Source: Ceratodon purpureus (taxonomy: Eukaryota; Streptophyta; Bryopsida; Pseudoditrichales; Ditrichaceae). From it: a stretch of 64,000 nt of DNA. This document shows, one piece after another, positions 37,701 through 50,298 of this stretch (positions are counted from its first letter, which is position 1; the number at the start of each line of letters is the position of its first letter). The translations under genes and the position numbers were made by a program. The stretch covers positions 6,489,471 through 6,553,470 of the forward strand of contig CM026428.1 of NCBI GenBank assembly GCA_014871385.1, written 5' to 3'. The notes below the pieces were generated by a model. It had not been told where the DNA came from. It was given only the letters and a program-made list of their open reading frames with translations, and ran no database searches.

Positions 37701-40700
37701 GGCCCGACTACTTTGGGACTGATATCATCAAAATCAGAATCACCCAAAAATACAGTATGAACTGAAGTCCACTGATTCTCCTTCCTGCATCCAAATGACA
37801 AAGATTTTGGTCTAGATAAGTATTTGTCAATGATCCCAGTTAGATAAAGAATTATTGTCGAGAACTGCCCAAGTATAGTCGTCTAGTCATCGGCGATGAG
37901 GCTGGAGCGTAAAGAGTGTCTCAGTATGGGCTCAGACAGCCTACAATCTTCTCTTTTGCAAATTGATTTACTAATATAATGAGAATCATGTATCAAGCAC
38001 AGAGTCTAACAAAATCAATGCGAAAGGAACACTTGTTAATGCAGTTCACTAACTTGGGAAATGAGTTACTAACTTGGGAATCGAACTTGAACCGGAAATG
38101 GGACTACTATGAAGTTGAGAGATTGCGCTTCCAGGAGTGCTGTCTGATTCTGCTACACTTCCTCCTTCAATGGAGAATCGCCTCTTAGATCCAAAACCGC
38201 TTGGGCGTATTGTTGGTGGTGGCGTGGATTCTTCCATGAATTCAGAGAATAACTTGTAGCCGTCACGACCCAAACGCTGTCGAGTGCAACGACACGCATA
38301 ATCAATAGGAGTTACTTAAACCAAACTGTAAAGTTTCTCTAGTCTGAATAGATCAGCATGAACTTGCCAATTCTGGAAAAGGTGACACGAAAGTAGGATT
38401 CTTTGTACCTCTGCCCATCGAGACTGAAATGCCTTTCTAGTGTTTCCAGATGAATTAGCCTCCTCTTTACCTCCGGAAGCTGGAGCTTCATCACGTGCAA
38501 TTTTCGCTTGTGCCCATGGTGGGAGCCTTGATACACTGAACTTGAAAGCTGCAGGAGTCACTTCACCAACCTAATCCCAAATCAAAGGGAGTCAGAAGAT
38601 GATCATGCATGAATACTGATAAAACTTCCACCTTCAACCATGTCAACGAAGCTGATCACTGCGAGTTGAGAAGATCATACCACTGTTCCTTCCTTCTCTT
38701 TACATATAGCGTCCACATTCTGACATTTCTTCGCAACGGCCTCCGCAGTGCTTTCTCCATTTTCGTCATGCTCAGTAGGACAGACGTTCTCATTAGACTC
38801 TAAGGGAACGGATCTGCTTTCGATGGCGTCTCCTTTCATAGAGTGAAAGCGCTGCATCTTTGCAGCTCTGGGGACCTCTTTGATGTTTGACCGGGGTAAA
38901 GATGATTTAAGAGTTTTAAGAGGTGGTCTCGAGTCGGCTGTTACGCTGCAACGTTTACGCATGGCCCGTGAAAGAGTTATAGGAAGCCGCCACACGAAAA
39001 TGCAGCTATCACCGCTTACCTGTAAAGAAACCCGGTCAATTGACATCGCAAAAATTACAACCTGGATTGATAAGTGCTATACGAAGATACACAATATAAT
39101 CAGCAACTTACAGTGGGATCAACACATGTCAAGTTCACAGATAAGACAGCGAATTAAAAATCATTAAAGCTAATAATCATGATAATTTTACAAAAAAGCT
39201 GCAGATTTTCCTGTAAGAAACTTACAGAGATGAGACGCCGACAATCGGGGAGGAAAGTTACTCCAGTTATCACTTCTGCATGGCCTGATGCTTCGGCTAA
39301 AGGCTCGCCAGTTATGAAATTGTAAATACGCATACATCTATCTGAGTGCGAACATACCACATACGCGCCACTGGGATCCATCCGTACCTACATTCCACAA
39401 CTAGTCAATTACAATACGGGTATCCCTCACTACAAATGTAACATCTCCTATTGCAATCAACGAAGAACATGCTTCTGTTTTACTGCTGTTACAAAGCTCC
39501 ATACCAGACCTCTATGAAACGTGCTACGCAAGAGTAATAGAATTACCTTGATAGGCTCTCCGATGTCACCCTCGGGTTTGAAACATCGCACGGACTTACC
39601 CGACGTCAAACTCAGGATATTTAGTTTCTTATCCTGAAAACCCGAGCAGGAAAAACGTGAGGCTAGTACCATGGTTTGATGAAAATAAGCTGGCGAAAGC
39701 TAGATCAGCAGGTTCACAAGCTACAGATACAAGCATGTTGGTTGCCATCTGTTTAGCTTTCCGTAACGTCCTTGATATAACTCAACCAAATGAAAAAATA
39801 AATCTCTTGTTTCAGAGGAACTTGAAGTGAACAATCAATATAACCTCGACCGACAAATGACAAGTAAGACCTGGCCAACGGTGACAACGAGCTTGTCAGA
39901 AGCATCTATATCCATGTCATAAATGGTGCCCCTTGTTGCTATTTCTTGATGGTAACGCGAGGCCTTGCATCCCGACGAAGTCATTGAAAGATTTCGAAAC
40001 ACTACTGACCTGCACAAAGTCGGCCAAATGATTAGCGTAAATATGGACAAATCAACATCTGTCTAAATCAGTTCGAACCCGCCCAGTGGACATTTACAGG
40101 GGAGCAATTGGAAGATAACGTAATTCAGGACAAAGACTAGAACTTACCGATCATTGAGATGTAACCTAGTTTATCAAATTAAAACCCAGGTCCATGCAGA
40201 TATACTGCGAAATCATACCACTATGAATGGCATCCAACTAAGGCATGGTGTCTGAAGAGCGGTTATGCAGTCAAATTCTGTCAAAATTTGGTACATGCAG
40301 AGTTGTTATAGACTTACTTGTCAGCACTGCAGCTCAGCAATTTCAACCCATTGCAAGCGAACCTGACTGTTGTTATTGATGCTGTATGATCATCCAACGT
40401 CTCAACTACATCATAGCCTCTGCAAAAGCCCATGAAAGAAAACACATTACATTAAAACTTCCCAGTCTTTAAATATATTGCCTACGCAAGTATTCCAAGA
40501 GAACCTTGAAAAACGATTAGGTTAGCACCAAGAGAAAGTTCCAAGTACAACACTTGTGTCCTTACTCGTGATACTATAGAAACGGAAATCACCTATTGAC
40601 ATCATAGATGTGGATAAGCCGGTCACGCCCTCCAGAAGCCAGTAGAGAACTGGTTAAGCGCTCTGTGTCGCAAGAATGACCCTCATTCACGACTGTGGTA

Positions 40701-43700
40701 TAGCCCAAAGATAGAATTTCTGCATCATGGGCTTCCTGCAAATATTATTGAGGTACAAACTTAGATACAATGCTGTAGAAACGTGATTGGATAATAAAAG
40801 TTTTGCCATATAGCAGTACTGAAATACAGTATAAGTTCACTATGACAAAGAAAAAATGCACCAATCAGATAGTAGGTATTTGAGGCTAGCATACTACAAA
40901 GAAATGACAATCATGAAACAGGAAACATTGTTGCTCTTTTTTCTTTTAGTGACTAGTTGCTCTAGTCGAGATTCAAAAGAGGTGCAACCTATCTGAAAAA
41001 CCTAGTTCAACTAAATGTTCAAGAACAGAGTAGCTGTTCGTACCTGGAAACTGTATAAAAGAAGACTGTTGAGGTCAAAAATGCGAAGATTTCCACTGCT
41101 GTCACCAGCTGCCAGGTGATTTCCATCAGGGCTCACAGAAATGGAACGGAATCCAACGGCTGTATCAACAGGTTCTTCAATTGCACCTGTGGTGGAGAGT
41201 CTTCCCTTCGACTCTCCTAAAGTATCTGCAGTTCAAGGAAAGCTATCAGAATTATAGGACTATCTTGCAGTGGATCTCTTGCATCAAATATTGTAAGGAA
41301 CTGTGTAAATTGTTCCATTTCGGATTAAGAACCATTTCAAAAACGAATCACTTGGCAAGATGACGTAACAAGTCAAGTCCAATAGCAGCAGTCTCACAGT
41401 CTATCAACAAACAAAGGATTGGTAAGGTACGAACGGAATCACAGATAGTGTTCTTTTCTTTATTTTCGAGGAATCAAAATTTGCAACTATGTTATACGTG
41501 ATTAAGTAATCGAAAGAGTGCTGATGCGGAACCTATGTAGAGCACCCCCAAGATATCCTTGCTGTACACATTTTGAAGACGGGCGTGATCACTTGAAGAG
41601 TGGACTGGCAAAGCCTTAGAAGTGTCATCTTGACCAAGATCTAGGTGCCACAACCGAATGGAACCATCAGCCGAACAGGTTGCGAAGGCCTCCCCTCGCA
41701 TTACACTATTTACATTTGTGGATTGAAGCGGATCAGGTAAGCTCACTACATCCCAAATGCAGGAACTGTGGGAAAGAAATGTGCGGTATCTTCCGATCTG
41801 TGACAACGAATCAGAAAATGATGTAATCAATATGAAGCATGCTTGTCGCATCAGTCGGTACTTCACTCAAGAGAGTAACTATTTCATGCAGTTGAAACCA
41901 AATTAACTTAGCAGTGACTTATATCTTATTCCACGCTTCACTGCCTTCAGAGGAAATTTGCAACCTTTGCACATTCATAATCCACCAAATAGATGGAAGT
42001 GCCAAGATTGAAGTGACCATAGGCAATAATTAGTAAGGGAGGGACCTTTGAGTAGCTCCGAACGTCCCACACATACAAGCTATGATCATCATAAATGACA
42101 GCTGCAAGCCAAAAGAAACTGAGTACAATTAGAGCGTATTACACAACACTAGCATACTGAGTTTCTGATGAATTCGCATTAAAAATAAAGAAATATTTAA
42201 CTCACTTTCCTCCTGTCTATCTTCATTAATTGTACATGTAAAAAGATAGACTTCTACATGCTGTCTACTTTGCGTTAACGCCAGAGTCTTACCAATGTTT
42301 TGCCCTTGCTGGAGATAAGCACAGGCAATTGCATCTGGGAACTTAATGCCAGCTGTTACACGATTACCAACAGCCAGGTAGGCACCAACGTCGGCATCTG
42401 TAAGACCATGATAGCCATGGGGAGCAGGCCGAGGAAGAGTGGCAGAATATTCAAGACTACCTTGCGAGAAAATCCTTACTATTCCATCGCTACATGCACA
42501 AGCTATATAACCGTCTGAGGTGGTCAATGCATACGCTTGTCGCACCTGCTCAGCCAAGTTCATATGTCATTTAAAGGGATCGTGCTGCAGTTTGAAATTC
42601 TCCCAACGATTGAACAAAAATGTTAAAGAGAACCCCTCACAGGCATACTGCTCTTCAAATTCTAAAGAATGAACTCATTTTATTAAACTAAGCAGTACGT
42701 CACTGTACATAGGATGTGGAAGAATACTTGAATACCATATGGAATACTAAGACTTCATGGAAGCACCGCAGTCATGCATCGTATAGAACTACCTGTATAT
42801 CAACCCATTTTTCGATAGCAAGCCCAGCCTGGAGAAAACAAAGAACACCTGCAGAAATGCATGATCATGGTCGTCAATGCCAGGCCCACACCATCAAAAC
42901 TAATTAATGTGCCTACATATTCTATCTAAGCAAATACATACACATAGTTAAGGACCATTCCTAAATGCTCCCAGCCCACCAATTATAAGTCGCAATTGTG
43001 CATGAAAAAAGGTTGTGACACTAGAGAACCAGCTTACCACTAGATGTCAACGCATAAATGGGCTGATTTGATAGAGATCCAGCAGTCTGTTCTCTTGAGG
43101 CAGCTGCAGATGATATACAAACAAACATGCTCTCCTTCTGACTGCCCAGTTTAATTGGCTTTCCATCCATGCCAGGATTAGTGGTCGTCCCAAACGAACT
43201 TGCTCGAGAACCACCAATGGTCCATTGCTTCAGATGCTTCGAACCACCGGAAACAAAAAAACTGCCGTCTGTGGCGAACTGCAGAGTAGACGCAACTAAA
43301 GAACCGGAAGCTGGTCGAGTTTTCATCAGCAAAGCTCCACTTTTCCAATCCCATAGGCACATGTACCCATCATGAGGGAGACCAAGTGAAACCAAGTGCT
43401 TACCTACAACATGCAATTCAATGGCAAAGAAGTGTTAGAAGAAAAAGTTTCACATTTCAAGAAGCGCTTCCAGAGAAAATGACCACACGTATAGAAAGAA
43501 TACGATCCACCAAAAGAATCTGAAAGAATCTACTTTAAAATGCTTTGCTGTTATTTTCGACGTTGCTTTGCAAAACAAGATGTGTAAACTGACGATCAAT
43601 CTCCTTAATCAAATTGGACTATCAATCGTGATGTCCAGCTCATCTGCAGACCTTCTAAAAGAATGAAAAAAAGAACTATGAGCCGACACCTAAGCACATA

Positions 43701-44573
43701 TATACAAAGTACGATGACGTTAGCGAGAAGGTTGTTCGTCACCAGTGCAATCAAGTGCTTACATAGTTCTCGGTATTAAAATTTTGACTCACCGTTCGGG
43801 GAAAACTGTACAGATGACACTCCATACTTGTGTGACTTCAAATCGACAATGCTAGTACGTGTAGCTACCTCCCAAACCACAACTGCTGGTTGGTGCCCTG
43901 ACTGCAGATATAAAATAAAATGTGTAAGAAAGGGGACATTAAGTTGTCTTTTGCCATGAGGCAGGGGATTCCTTGAGAAGCACAGAGCATACCTACATTC
44001 CATAATCAAAGAAGCAACAAACCGGTCAACTTGCAAGAAGGCTGGAATACTATTTAACAAGTCATTTCAAAAAAATTACCTCTCCAGCAGCTATGTATTT
44101 CCCTCCTTGGCTCGAGAATGCGACGCATGAAAAGGGTTTGGGGCTTCCTTGCGCCGTGAGAAAATGTGTTTGACTGTTGGTTCTTACATTATATATCACT
44201 ATTACACAGCCGGCGATGTATGCAATCTCTTCGCTGACACCATTGCATGCTAACCCACTTGGAGTTGCTGTTGTCAGACCAATGACTCGTTCAAGTTCAA
44301 GCTGCACAAATTTCATTAGAACATGCATCAAGAGTTTGCAAAACCAGGTCTCTAATCAGGTCCGAAGGGAGGTCAAAATCTTCCAAGACTCGAATAAAAG
44401 CCGAACGCTTAATGTATTCTCAATTTGACAACTATGAGAATCTACTCAACCGACGAGAATGGCATCACGTACACAGTAGATTTCAATGTCATCAAATATC
44501 CAGTGAACATGGTTAAAATGAAAACCTTCCCACAACCATCCAGCTTTCTAGGTTTTCGCCTGACGAGCCTCAT
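34708..44573 (-). CDS. MAPKBP1/WDR62-like WD40-repeat scaffold protein, more than 20 exons
   Basis: Two WD40 arrays are followed by a long disordered tail, the architecture of MAPK-binding protein 1/WDR62. Exons deduced from phase include 44573-44526 ([16 protein letters not shown]), 44301-44080, 43901-43793, 43403-43038, 42848-42793, 42545-42293, 42101-42046, 41797-41533, 41225-41044, 40735-40593, 40419-40318, 40009-39871, 39633-39547, 39387-39226, 39019-38681, 38570-38409, 38276-38074, 37784-~37085, ~36940-36729 and 36558-35943. Two or three more lead to a last exon at about 34876-34708. Blades are recognisable by [25 protein letters not shown] and [12 protein letters not shown]. The tail is rich in Ser, Glu and Asp and ends with a helical stretch ([19 protein letters not shown]). 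Animal relatives scaffold JNK signalling and spindle poles; the plant role is open. Donors near 37085, 44526 and 35735 are weak, so those boundaries are approximate. Confidence 0.85.
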
Positions 44574-47144
44574 ATTGCTTGAATTATAATGACGTAGCTA
44601 ATATATTCAGAACGTGCTGACGCTGTCAATCCCAGTCATTCCTTCCAACTCATCCTGCAACAACCGAGGTATTCCAACCTGTAAAGGTATCAATATAGCC
44701 CCTTCTGCAGCATTTCATGCGGACTCACTGAACCAAAACCCATGGAGTCACTAGAGAGTTAAGATCAGAGAGAAAAGAGGAACCAATGCTGAGTCAGAAA
44801 GAATTTGATGTTATCCTGTCAACTGACATATCCAAAAGAATGACCAGCAGAAACTGGTTGCCGGGAACTATAACTCCTGACTATACACCAAGAATCGGAG
44901 CCACGTAAACTTCCAGAACGATCAGACCTAAGCAAGAATGAAACAAAACCAGCACAACCAAATGGAACACAAATGCAAAGAGGAACCTGTAAATGACAAC
45001 ACACTCCTCAATTCCGCCCGCCTTCCACTTCTCTTCCGCCCACCAAAGAAATCACCACCTACCCTGCATCAAAACACTCAACGTCAGCTCATCCAACCAC
45101 CAATTCACCAAGATCACCAAATTCCATAAAACCAAAAACAAACGCACCTCACATCACATCACAATTCCCCAAAGAACAATCCCAAAACCTCAGTCCAAAA
45201 CAAGCTAACAACGCACCCACTAAACCCAGAAATCCAAAAACTACAAAACAGAGCAACAGAACCCAAATCCGGATCCAGAAATCCTCCCAACTCCCAACAC
45301 TCCCTCTCTCTCTCTCACCCACGCACTCCCTCACTCTTCATCACATCCACCACCACCCCACACTGACACTAAACTACAAATCTGAAGCCATCGCAACAAC
45401 ACCTCCATGGAGCCCTAAAACCTCCACAAAACCTGTTTTTGCTAATCCACATTGCTACTCCACATCCCATGCGCATCTGCAATCAATCTCTACACATCCA
45501 TACCAGCAATCTACACACATAGCCAGCAAAGCCAGCAAAGTGGAGACATGAATGAACATAAGATACATGATTACACATTGCAACTTGGCAGCTGATCCAA
45601 ATAAATGGAGATGTGATCACATGTGTAAGTTGATGTATGTGTTGATGGAAATGGAAACCGATTGAGGTGGGAGTGAGAGCAGGAGTCACCTGAAATGCAA
45701 TAACTTATGCAATAACTTATGCAATGCTCTTCGGATGGTGGAGTGATACTCTTGTGTGTGTGTGTGTTGTGTGTTGTGATGTGTGATTTACTGTGTTTTT
45801 TTGAGTGTTTTGTTAGTTTTTGGAGTGATGGTGTTTTTGGACTTGATCAAAGGATTTCGAATTCAAATGGCTCGTTGCGTGGGAGTGATGGCGACGTTTT
45901 CTGCGCTGGAATTGTAGTTCTCTTCGCGGTCTTAGGGTGGGGTGGTCGGGGGACTGTTTCTTGGTCTTGGGGTGGGGAGGGGAGGGGGGCTGAACCGTGG
46001 AGATGTTGTTCGGGTCGCCAAGTACCTTAACTCAGCCCTATTTTGTTCTGGTTAAGGAGTGCAGCCAGCCCTGTTTGTTTTCTCAATTTTGAATTTATAA
46101 TTTTTCTTTTTGAGTGATTTGAAGAATTGAGTAATTTTATAGAAAATATTGATATGAGGAGGAAAATTAATATTATATTGAATTGATTCATTAGATTTAT
46201 TAGCAATTTAAATTATAATTTATAACTGTCACTATCAATGAACTGGAACTTTAAGATTTTACTATGATCAATCAAAATCATATTGTGAAGATGCAAATGT
46301 ATTGGTTTATTTAGATTTTGATGTTTTGATTTGATTAAATATATTATTTATATGTAGGTTTAATTATATTTTTATAATTATATAAATTATCTCATTGGTG
46401 ACTTGTGAATATATGTTTAAAATTAAACCAACAAAATTTTATTGGATTTTGTCTCATTTAAATTGAGTTTTTTTTATAAAACTATATTTTCTAAAATTTA
46501 GATTTTAAAATTTAGTGTCTTATTGTAAAGAACCACTTCTATTGTTCTTCATCCACCAATTCTATAACCTTTCTTTGCTTTCTCTCTCCTTTTCTCTTTT
46601 ATCATATATGCAAGTCAAACCACTTTTTCTCTATGATATAGAGTAAGCTCCCATCTCCACAACTACAAGATCAAGTATTTTCTATTTTTTTAAAAAGAAT
46701 TAAAATTTAAAAAATAAGAAATTAAAAAAAATTAAAAATTAAAAACATTCCAAAAACGGCAACCCAATCACAAGCCTTTTCAATTTTTGTGGCAGAGCAC
46801 GAGTCTAAAGTTATATAATGCGCCAAGTGGATTTTCTTGTTATTGCTAGAAATTGAGTTTAGATGAATTTTCTTATATACATAACCAATAATGTAACATG
46901 TTGAAGATATGAAATTATCAAATAAATAGAAGTTGTGGATGACTACCAGTTTTGAGGTGCAAAAACACTGTAAGGCACGCCTCCAAGTTACAATGACTCC
47001 TCTAAACACGCACTAATCCACTATAACACCTTAGCATGTTCGCTACTCGGAGAACAGATGTTTTTTTTTGGAAAGAATAAAGTTCACTTCTCAAAACTTG
47101 AATTTCTCAATTTTGTTTTCAACAAAAAATCAGTAAAAAGGACC
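44574..47144. other. WD40 gene promoter region and AT-rich spacer
   Basis: 44.6-45.5 kb is the likely promoter and leader of the WD40 gene (C/A-rich on +, with a CT tract at about 45303). 45.7-46.0 kb is G/T-rich with a (TG)n tract at about 45755. 46.05-46.75 kb is strongly AT-rich. A segment at about 46580-46675 is a diverged copy of 28810-28905. No gene is supported. Confidence 0.5.
46580..46675 (+). repeat. Dispersed repeat copy (pair with 28810-28905)
   Basis: Shares the order CTCTCTT..TCATATAT..AGTCAAACCA.TTTT and AGTAA.CTCC.ATCTC.ACA with 28810-28905 in the same orientation. Both copies are pyrimidine-rich and diverged. They may be fragments of a retroelement family. Confidence 0.5.
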
Positions 47145-47148
47145 TTAA

Positions 47149-47962
47149 CCCCTAAAGGACAAAGCAACCACTTTTGGGTTGGACCAGAAATTAAAAAACC
47201 CAATAAAATGCCCTAAAAGGCTCGGATTTGAGTGTTTTTTTTCTTAACCTCTTTAGAATTAAGTTGGCAATAAGGATATGCTAAAATTTTAGTGAAAAAG
47301 TGAAACTTTTATTTTAGAAAAAAAGAAAAAACATGAGTGGGTCCTATGTTTCTACAGTGAAGTTAGTATATTTTCACTTACAGTGTTTCAACCAAACTTT
47401 GAGCACATTGAAAACTGAAATGAAGATCTCTCCTTGTGGATTTTTTTTTTAGCATTTTGTTTCGGGGTTTGCTTATATGACCAATCTTTTATGGCTTCAC
47501 CGTTTTGGATTTATCAGAAACCCTTTTGAATTTCTCAAAAAGTGCCATGTTGGAAAAAATAAAATTCAGAGTGACACTTATGTCAAACCCATTTTCTCCA
47601 AATTGGTAACTCGGAAAAATCTTTAAAAATTTTTGCATGTTCCTAACATACTCAAGAAGAGAATTAGCTTTAGTTGCTAAGCTTTTATAAAATTTTGAAT
47701 TAGCAAATTTCAGTCAAACTCGGAAACTCACTGATAGTATTTCAAAAATTCACTAATCTTCCAAACTTCACATGTTATGATCTTCTGATCCCTTGCTTCT
47801 CCAAAGCCAAAATTTGGTATAGATTTTAGTAGCCCACTACTTTCAAAGATCTTACGGTTAAACTGCTTATGGTGATTCTCAAATTTGTCTCACTTTGGAA
47901 ATTGCAAGAATGGCACTGTAGGTACTGAAAAATTGTGGACATACCCCTCCATCCTTTAGGGG
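47149..47962. mobile_element. TTAA-flanked non-autonomous DNA transposon, 814 bp
   Basis: Ends are CCCCTAAAGGA and its exact inverse TCCTTTAGGGG, directly bordered by TTAA on both sides (47145-47148 and 47963-47966). A TTAA duplication and ends starting CCC are the piggyBac hallmark. The interior has no transposase ORF, so this would be a deletion derivative or MITE. Only about 11 bp of TIR are clean. Confidence 0.55.
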
Positions 47963-48313
47963 TTAAATGGCTTAGAAACAATAAAATATTACAAAAAATA
48001 ATTTATTCTAGTTTTGTTTATCTATCTTCATAATTTTCTAACTTTTACATTTTATTTTTTTTAAAATTATTTTTGGACAAAACTGCTTTGGTACTACAGG
48101 TCTAGTTCTGGAATTCGCAATTAAATGGGCTGCTGTCATTCCTGAATCACACACGACCGGTACACAAAACCAATAATTGACAGTATGATACAATTCAAGG
48201 ACAAGAAATTAATAAATGATATTAGTATATTTATTTATTTATTTAAACCAAAGAAACTAATATTATCTATTTATTTAATATCATATATAAATAAATAAAT
48301 TAGATGATAATTA

Positions 48314-48390
48314 TTTGGTACCAAATAAATAGATGATATTTGGAACCAAATAAATAGATGATATTTGGTACCAAATAAATAGATGATATT
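48314..48390. repeat. Tandem repeat, period 25 bp, three copies
   Basis: The unit GGTACCAAATAAATAGATGA and following bases is repeated three times with one substitution. Inverted ATTTATTTATTT-type stretches lie just upstream (48.22-48.29 kb), so the block can fold back. It ends about 165 bp before the mS34 start codon. Confidence 0.85.
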
Positions 48391-48479
48391 GGTTTTGGGG
48401 TACAGTAACGGATGTAGGTGCGCCTCCTAGAACCGGCGACCCCAAACCCGCGCGACCTGAGTGTGTTCAGCAAAGCGAG

Positions 48480-48493
48480 GGTTTAGGGTTTAG
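48480..48493 (+). promoter_or_regulatory. Telo-box in the mS34 gene leader
   Basis: GGTTTAGGGTTTAG contains the telo-box AAACCCTAA on the reverse strand, 65-77 bp upstream of the start codon. Telo-boxes are typical of plant ribosomal-protein and other translation genes. Confidence 0.7.
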
Positions 48494-48556
48494 AGAATTT
48501 GGCGATCGGGTTGGGGAGCTTGATTGTTGGGCTGCGAGGAGAGGATTGCCAAGGTG

Positions 48557-48960
48557 ATGGCGATGTCGAGATCAGCGGCGACGCTGGTGCTGCGACGAGG
48601 CCTGGCCACGGTGGTCAAGAATGCGGAGGAGGTGGTGGTCAAGAAGCCCGGCACCGGGAGCCCCAAGAAGAAGAACGTGTTCGATGTGGCCAGGCTGTTG
48701 CCTGGCTGGGGCGTCGGCCACAAAGTTGCCAAGTCGCACTGGAAGCCGCAGACGTATTACAAGCTCTGCGATGTGAAGCTGCGGAAGGTATGCTGCTGAA
48801 TTTTTAAATTAGGTTGTGTGGGAGGTTGAATTGGAGATTTGTAGCTGCATTGGATTTTAGGGTTTGATTTCTCTGTTCCTGGACTGTGATTTCTTTTTGA
48901 ATTGGATTCTGTGATCGTGAACAGCGGTGAAGAAAATGGGTTTGGACGGGAATGGGTTGT

Positions 48961-48994
<34 letters not shown>

Positions 48995-50298
48995 ATTAAA
49001 TTTTTAACTCTGATAGTATGGGGCTTCTAATTCTTGGTTTGATTCATCAATGGGATTTGGGATCGATCGGTTCGTGGATTAGAGGAGTTCATTGAGTAGT
49101 TCAGTGCTTGAGTTTTGGGGATGAGCATGCCAATGCGGTCAATTATGTTGCATGTTTTGCAGCCAATGTTATTACCACGGCCTTCCTCAGCTTCGTGCAT
49201 TAGGTCAAGTTGATTTCGTGCAATTGATAGCAGTTGAGGAGATAGAATTTCTCGCTTCGATGGTGAGCAGCCACACCGTAGTAATCAAACGAGGACACAT
49301 GGAGAAGATCCCGAAAGTAGTCAATTTGTGTATCTTTTATAAACCATGGTCATATTCTATAAGTTCTATAAAGCAGATGAAAAATTTATGTGGAGAGCCA
49401 TTATTCCAATTCTAATAATGTCTTGAAGTTCATGTAATATTTTGACAAAACTTATTCTTTAGCGTAACGATTAAGAAAGGAAAATTCATATTAGGAATAG
49501 CATGTGATCAGTGTGTTAGATATGCACCGAGAGATCCTGCATGTCCGAATTGATGTGCTTCCTATGGTAGTAGATTGTGGTTTTCCTCGTTTAAGTATCA
49601 TCCTCTGTCGTTTGTGTCACAATGTTCTTTTTTAAGCTGACGTGGAGTTTGGGTTTATTACTTGCAGGATGCCGGGCATGGAGCTGCATGGGGGATATAT
49701 CACGAAGAAGGTAAGCGTTATATCATTTAACTCGCCATAGTGTGGATATGATGAATAACCACATTGCATCTTGTTTATGAATTTTGACAAGCATGTGTCC
49801 GATAGTGTCAACCTTGCCACAAGATTATTGCATAGTGCGTGTATATCTTATCGGGAATTTTAAATTGACACTGGTTTGAAGTGCCGCTTACTTCGGCTGT
49901 GTCAAATCCATGTGAGAGACTTTTTGTTAGATTTAAGTCCGCGATGACAATCTGTTCTTAGTGTCATCAGTTTTGAGGAAGTGTGTAATCCCTACTTGGT
50001 TGTGTGGAGAAGCTGGCATTTAGTTCTCTTTTAAGATTTTCCCTTAGAGTTTGTAGTCTGTAGAGCATCAAGGTTTCAGCTTGTCGATTTGATTTGTCGA
50101 TCTATAGTTTTCGGAGGCGTGAATATAACATCCTATCTTGTTTATCGTATATATGCAGGTGTAGAGGCAGGGAAGTTGCAAAAGATAAGTGGGGCGAATA
50201 AGCGGTGTTGGAAGTATGTTGAAGATGGACCTGAGCGAACTTGGAAAGCTGTAGCTTCGCAGAATACTTTGACACCCAAGACGGAGGTATTAGCTTAG
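48557..50298 (+). CDS. Mitochondrial small-subunit ribosomal protein mS34, 137 aa, three exons
   Basis: Exons are 48557-48787, 49668-49710 and 50159-50298. Phases 0/0/1 close to 414 nt. The N terminus MAMSRSAATLVLRRGLATVV is basic and Ser/Ala-rich, a typical mitochondrial presequence. The core VFDVARLLPGWGVGHKVAKS followed by HWKPQTYYKLCDVKL, then HGAAWGIYHEEG and KYVEDG, match the short plant homologues of mammalian MRPS34 as I know them. The protein is expected in the mitoribosomal small subunit. The start ATG was preferred over upstream non-ATG codons because it opens the presequence. The leader carries a telo-box, fitting co-regulation with translation genes. A poly(T) run of about 29 lies in intron 1. 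Confidence 0.85.
48963..48991 (+). repeat. Poly(T) tract in mS34 intron 1
   Basis: A run of about 29 T, possibly the poly(A) tail of a minus-strand retroposed insert or simple slippage. Confidence 0.85.

Noticed and set aside
48318-48390. CRISPR-like array of three 25-bp repeats
   Set aside because: Direct head-to-tail tandem without spacers, in plant nuclear DNA.
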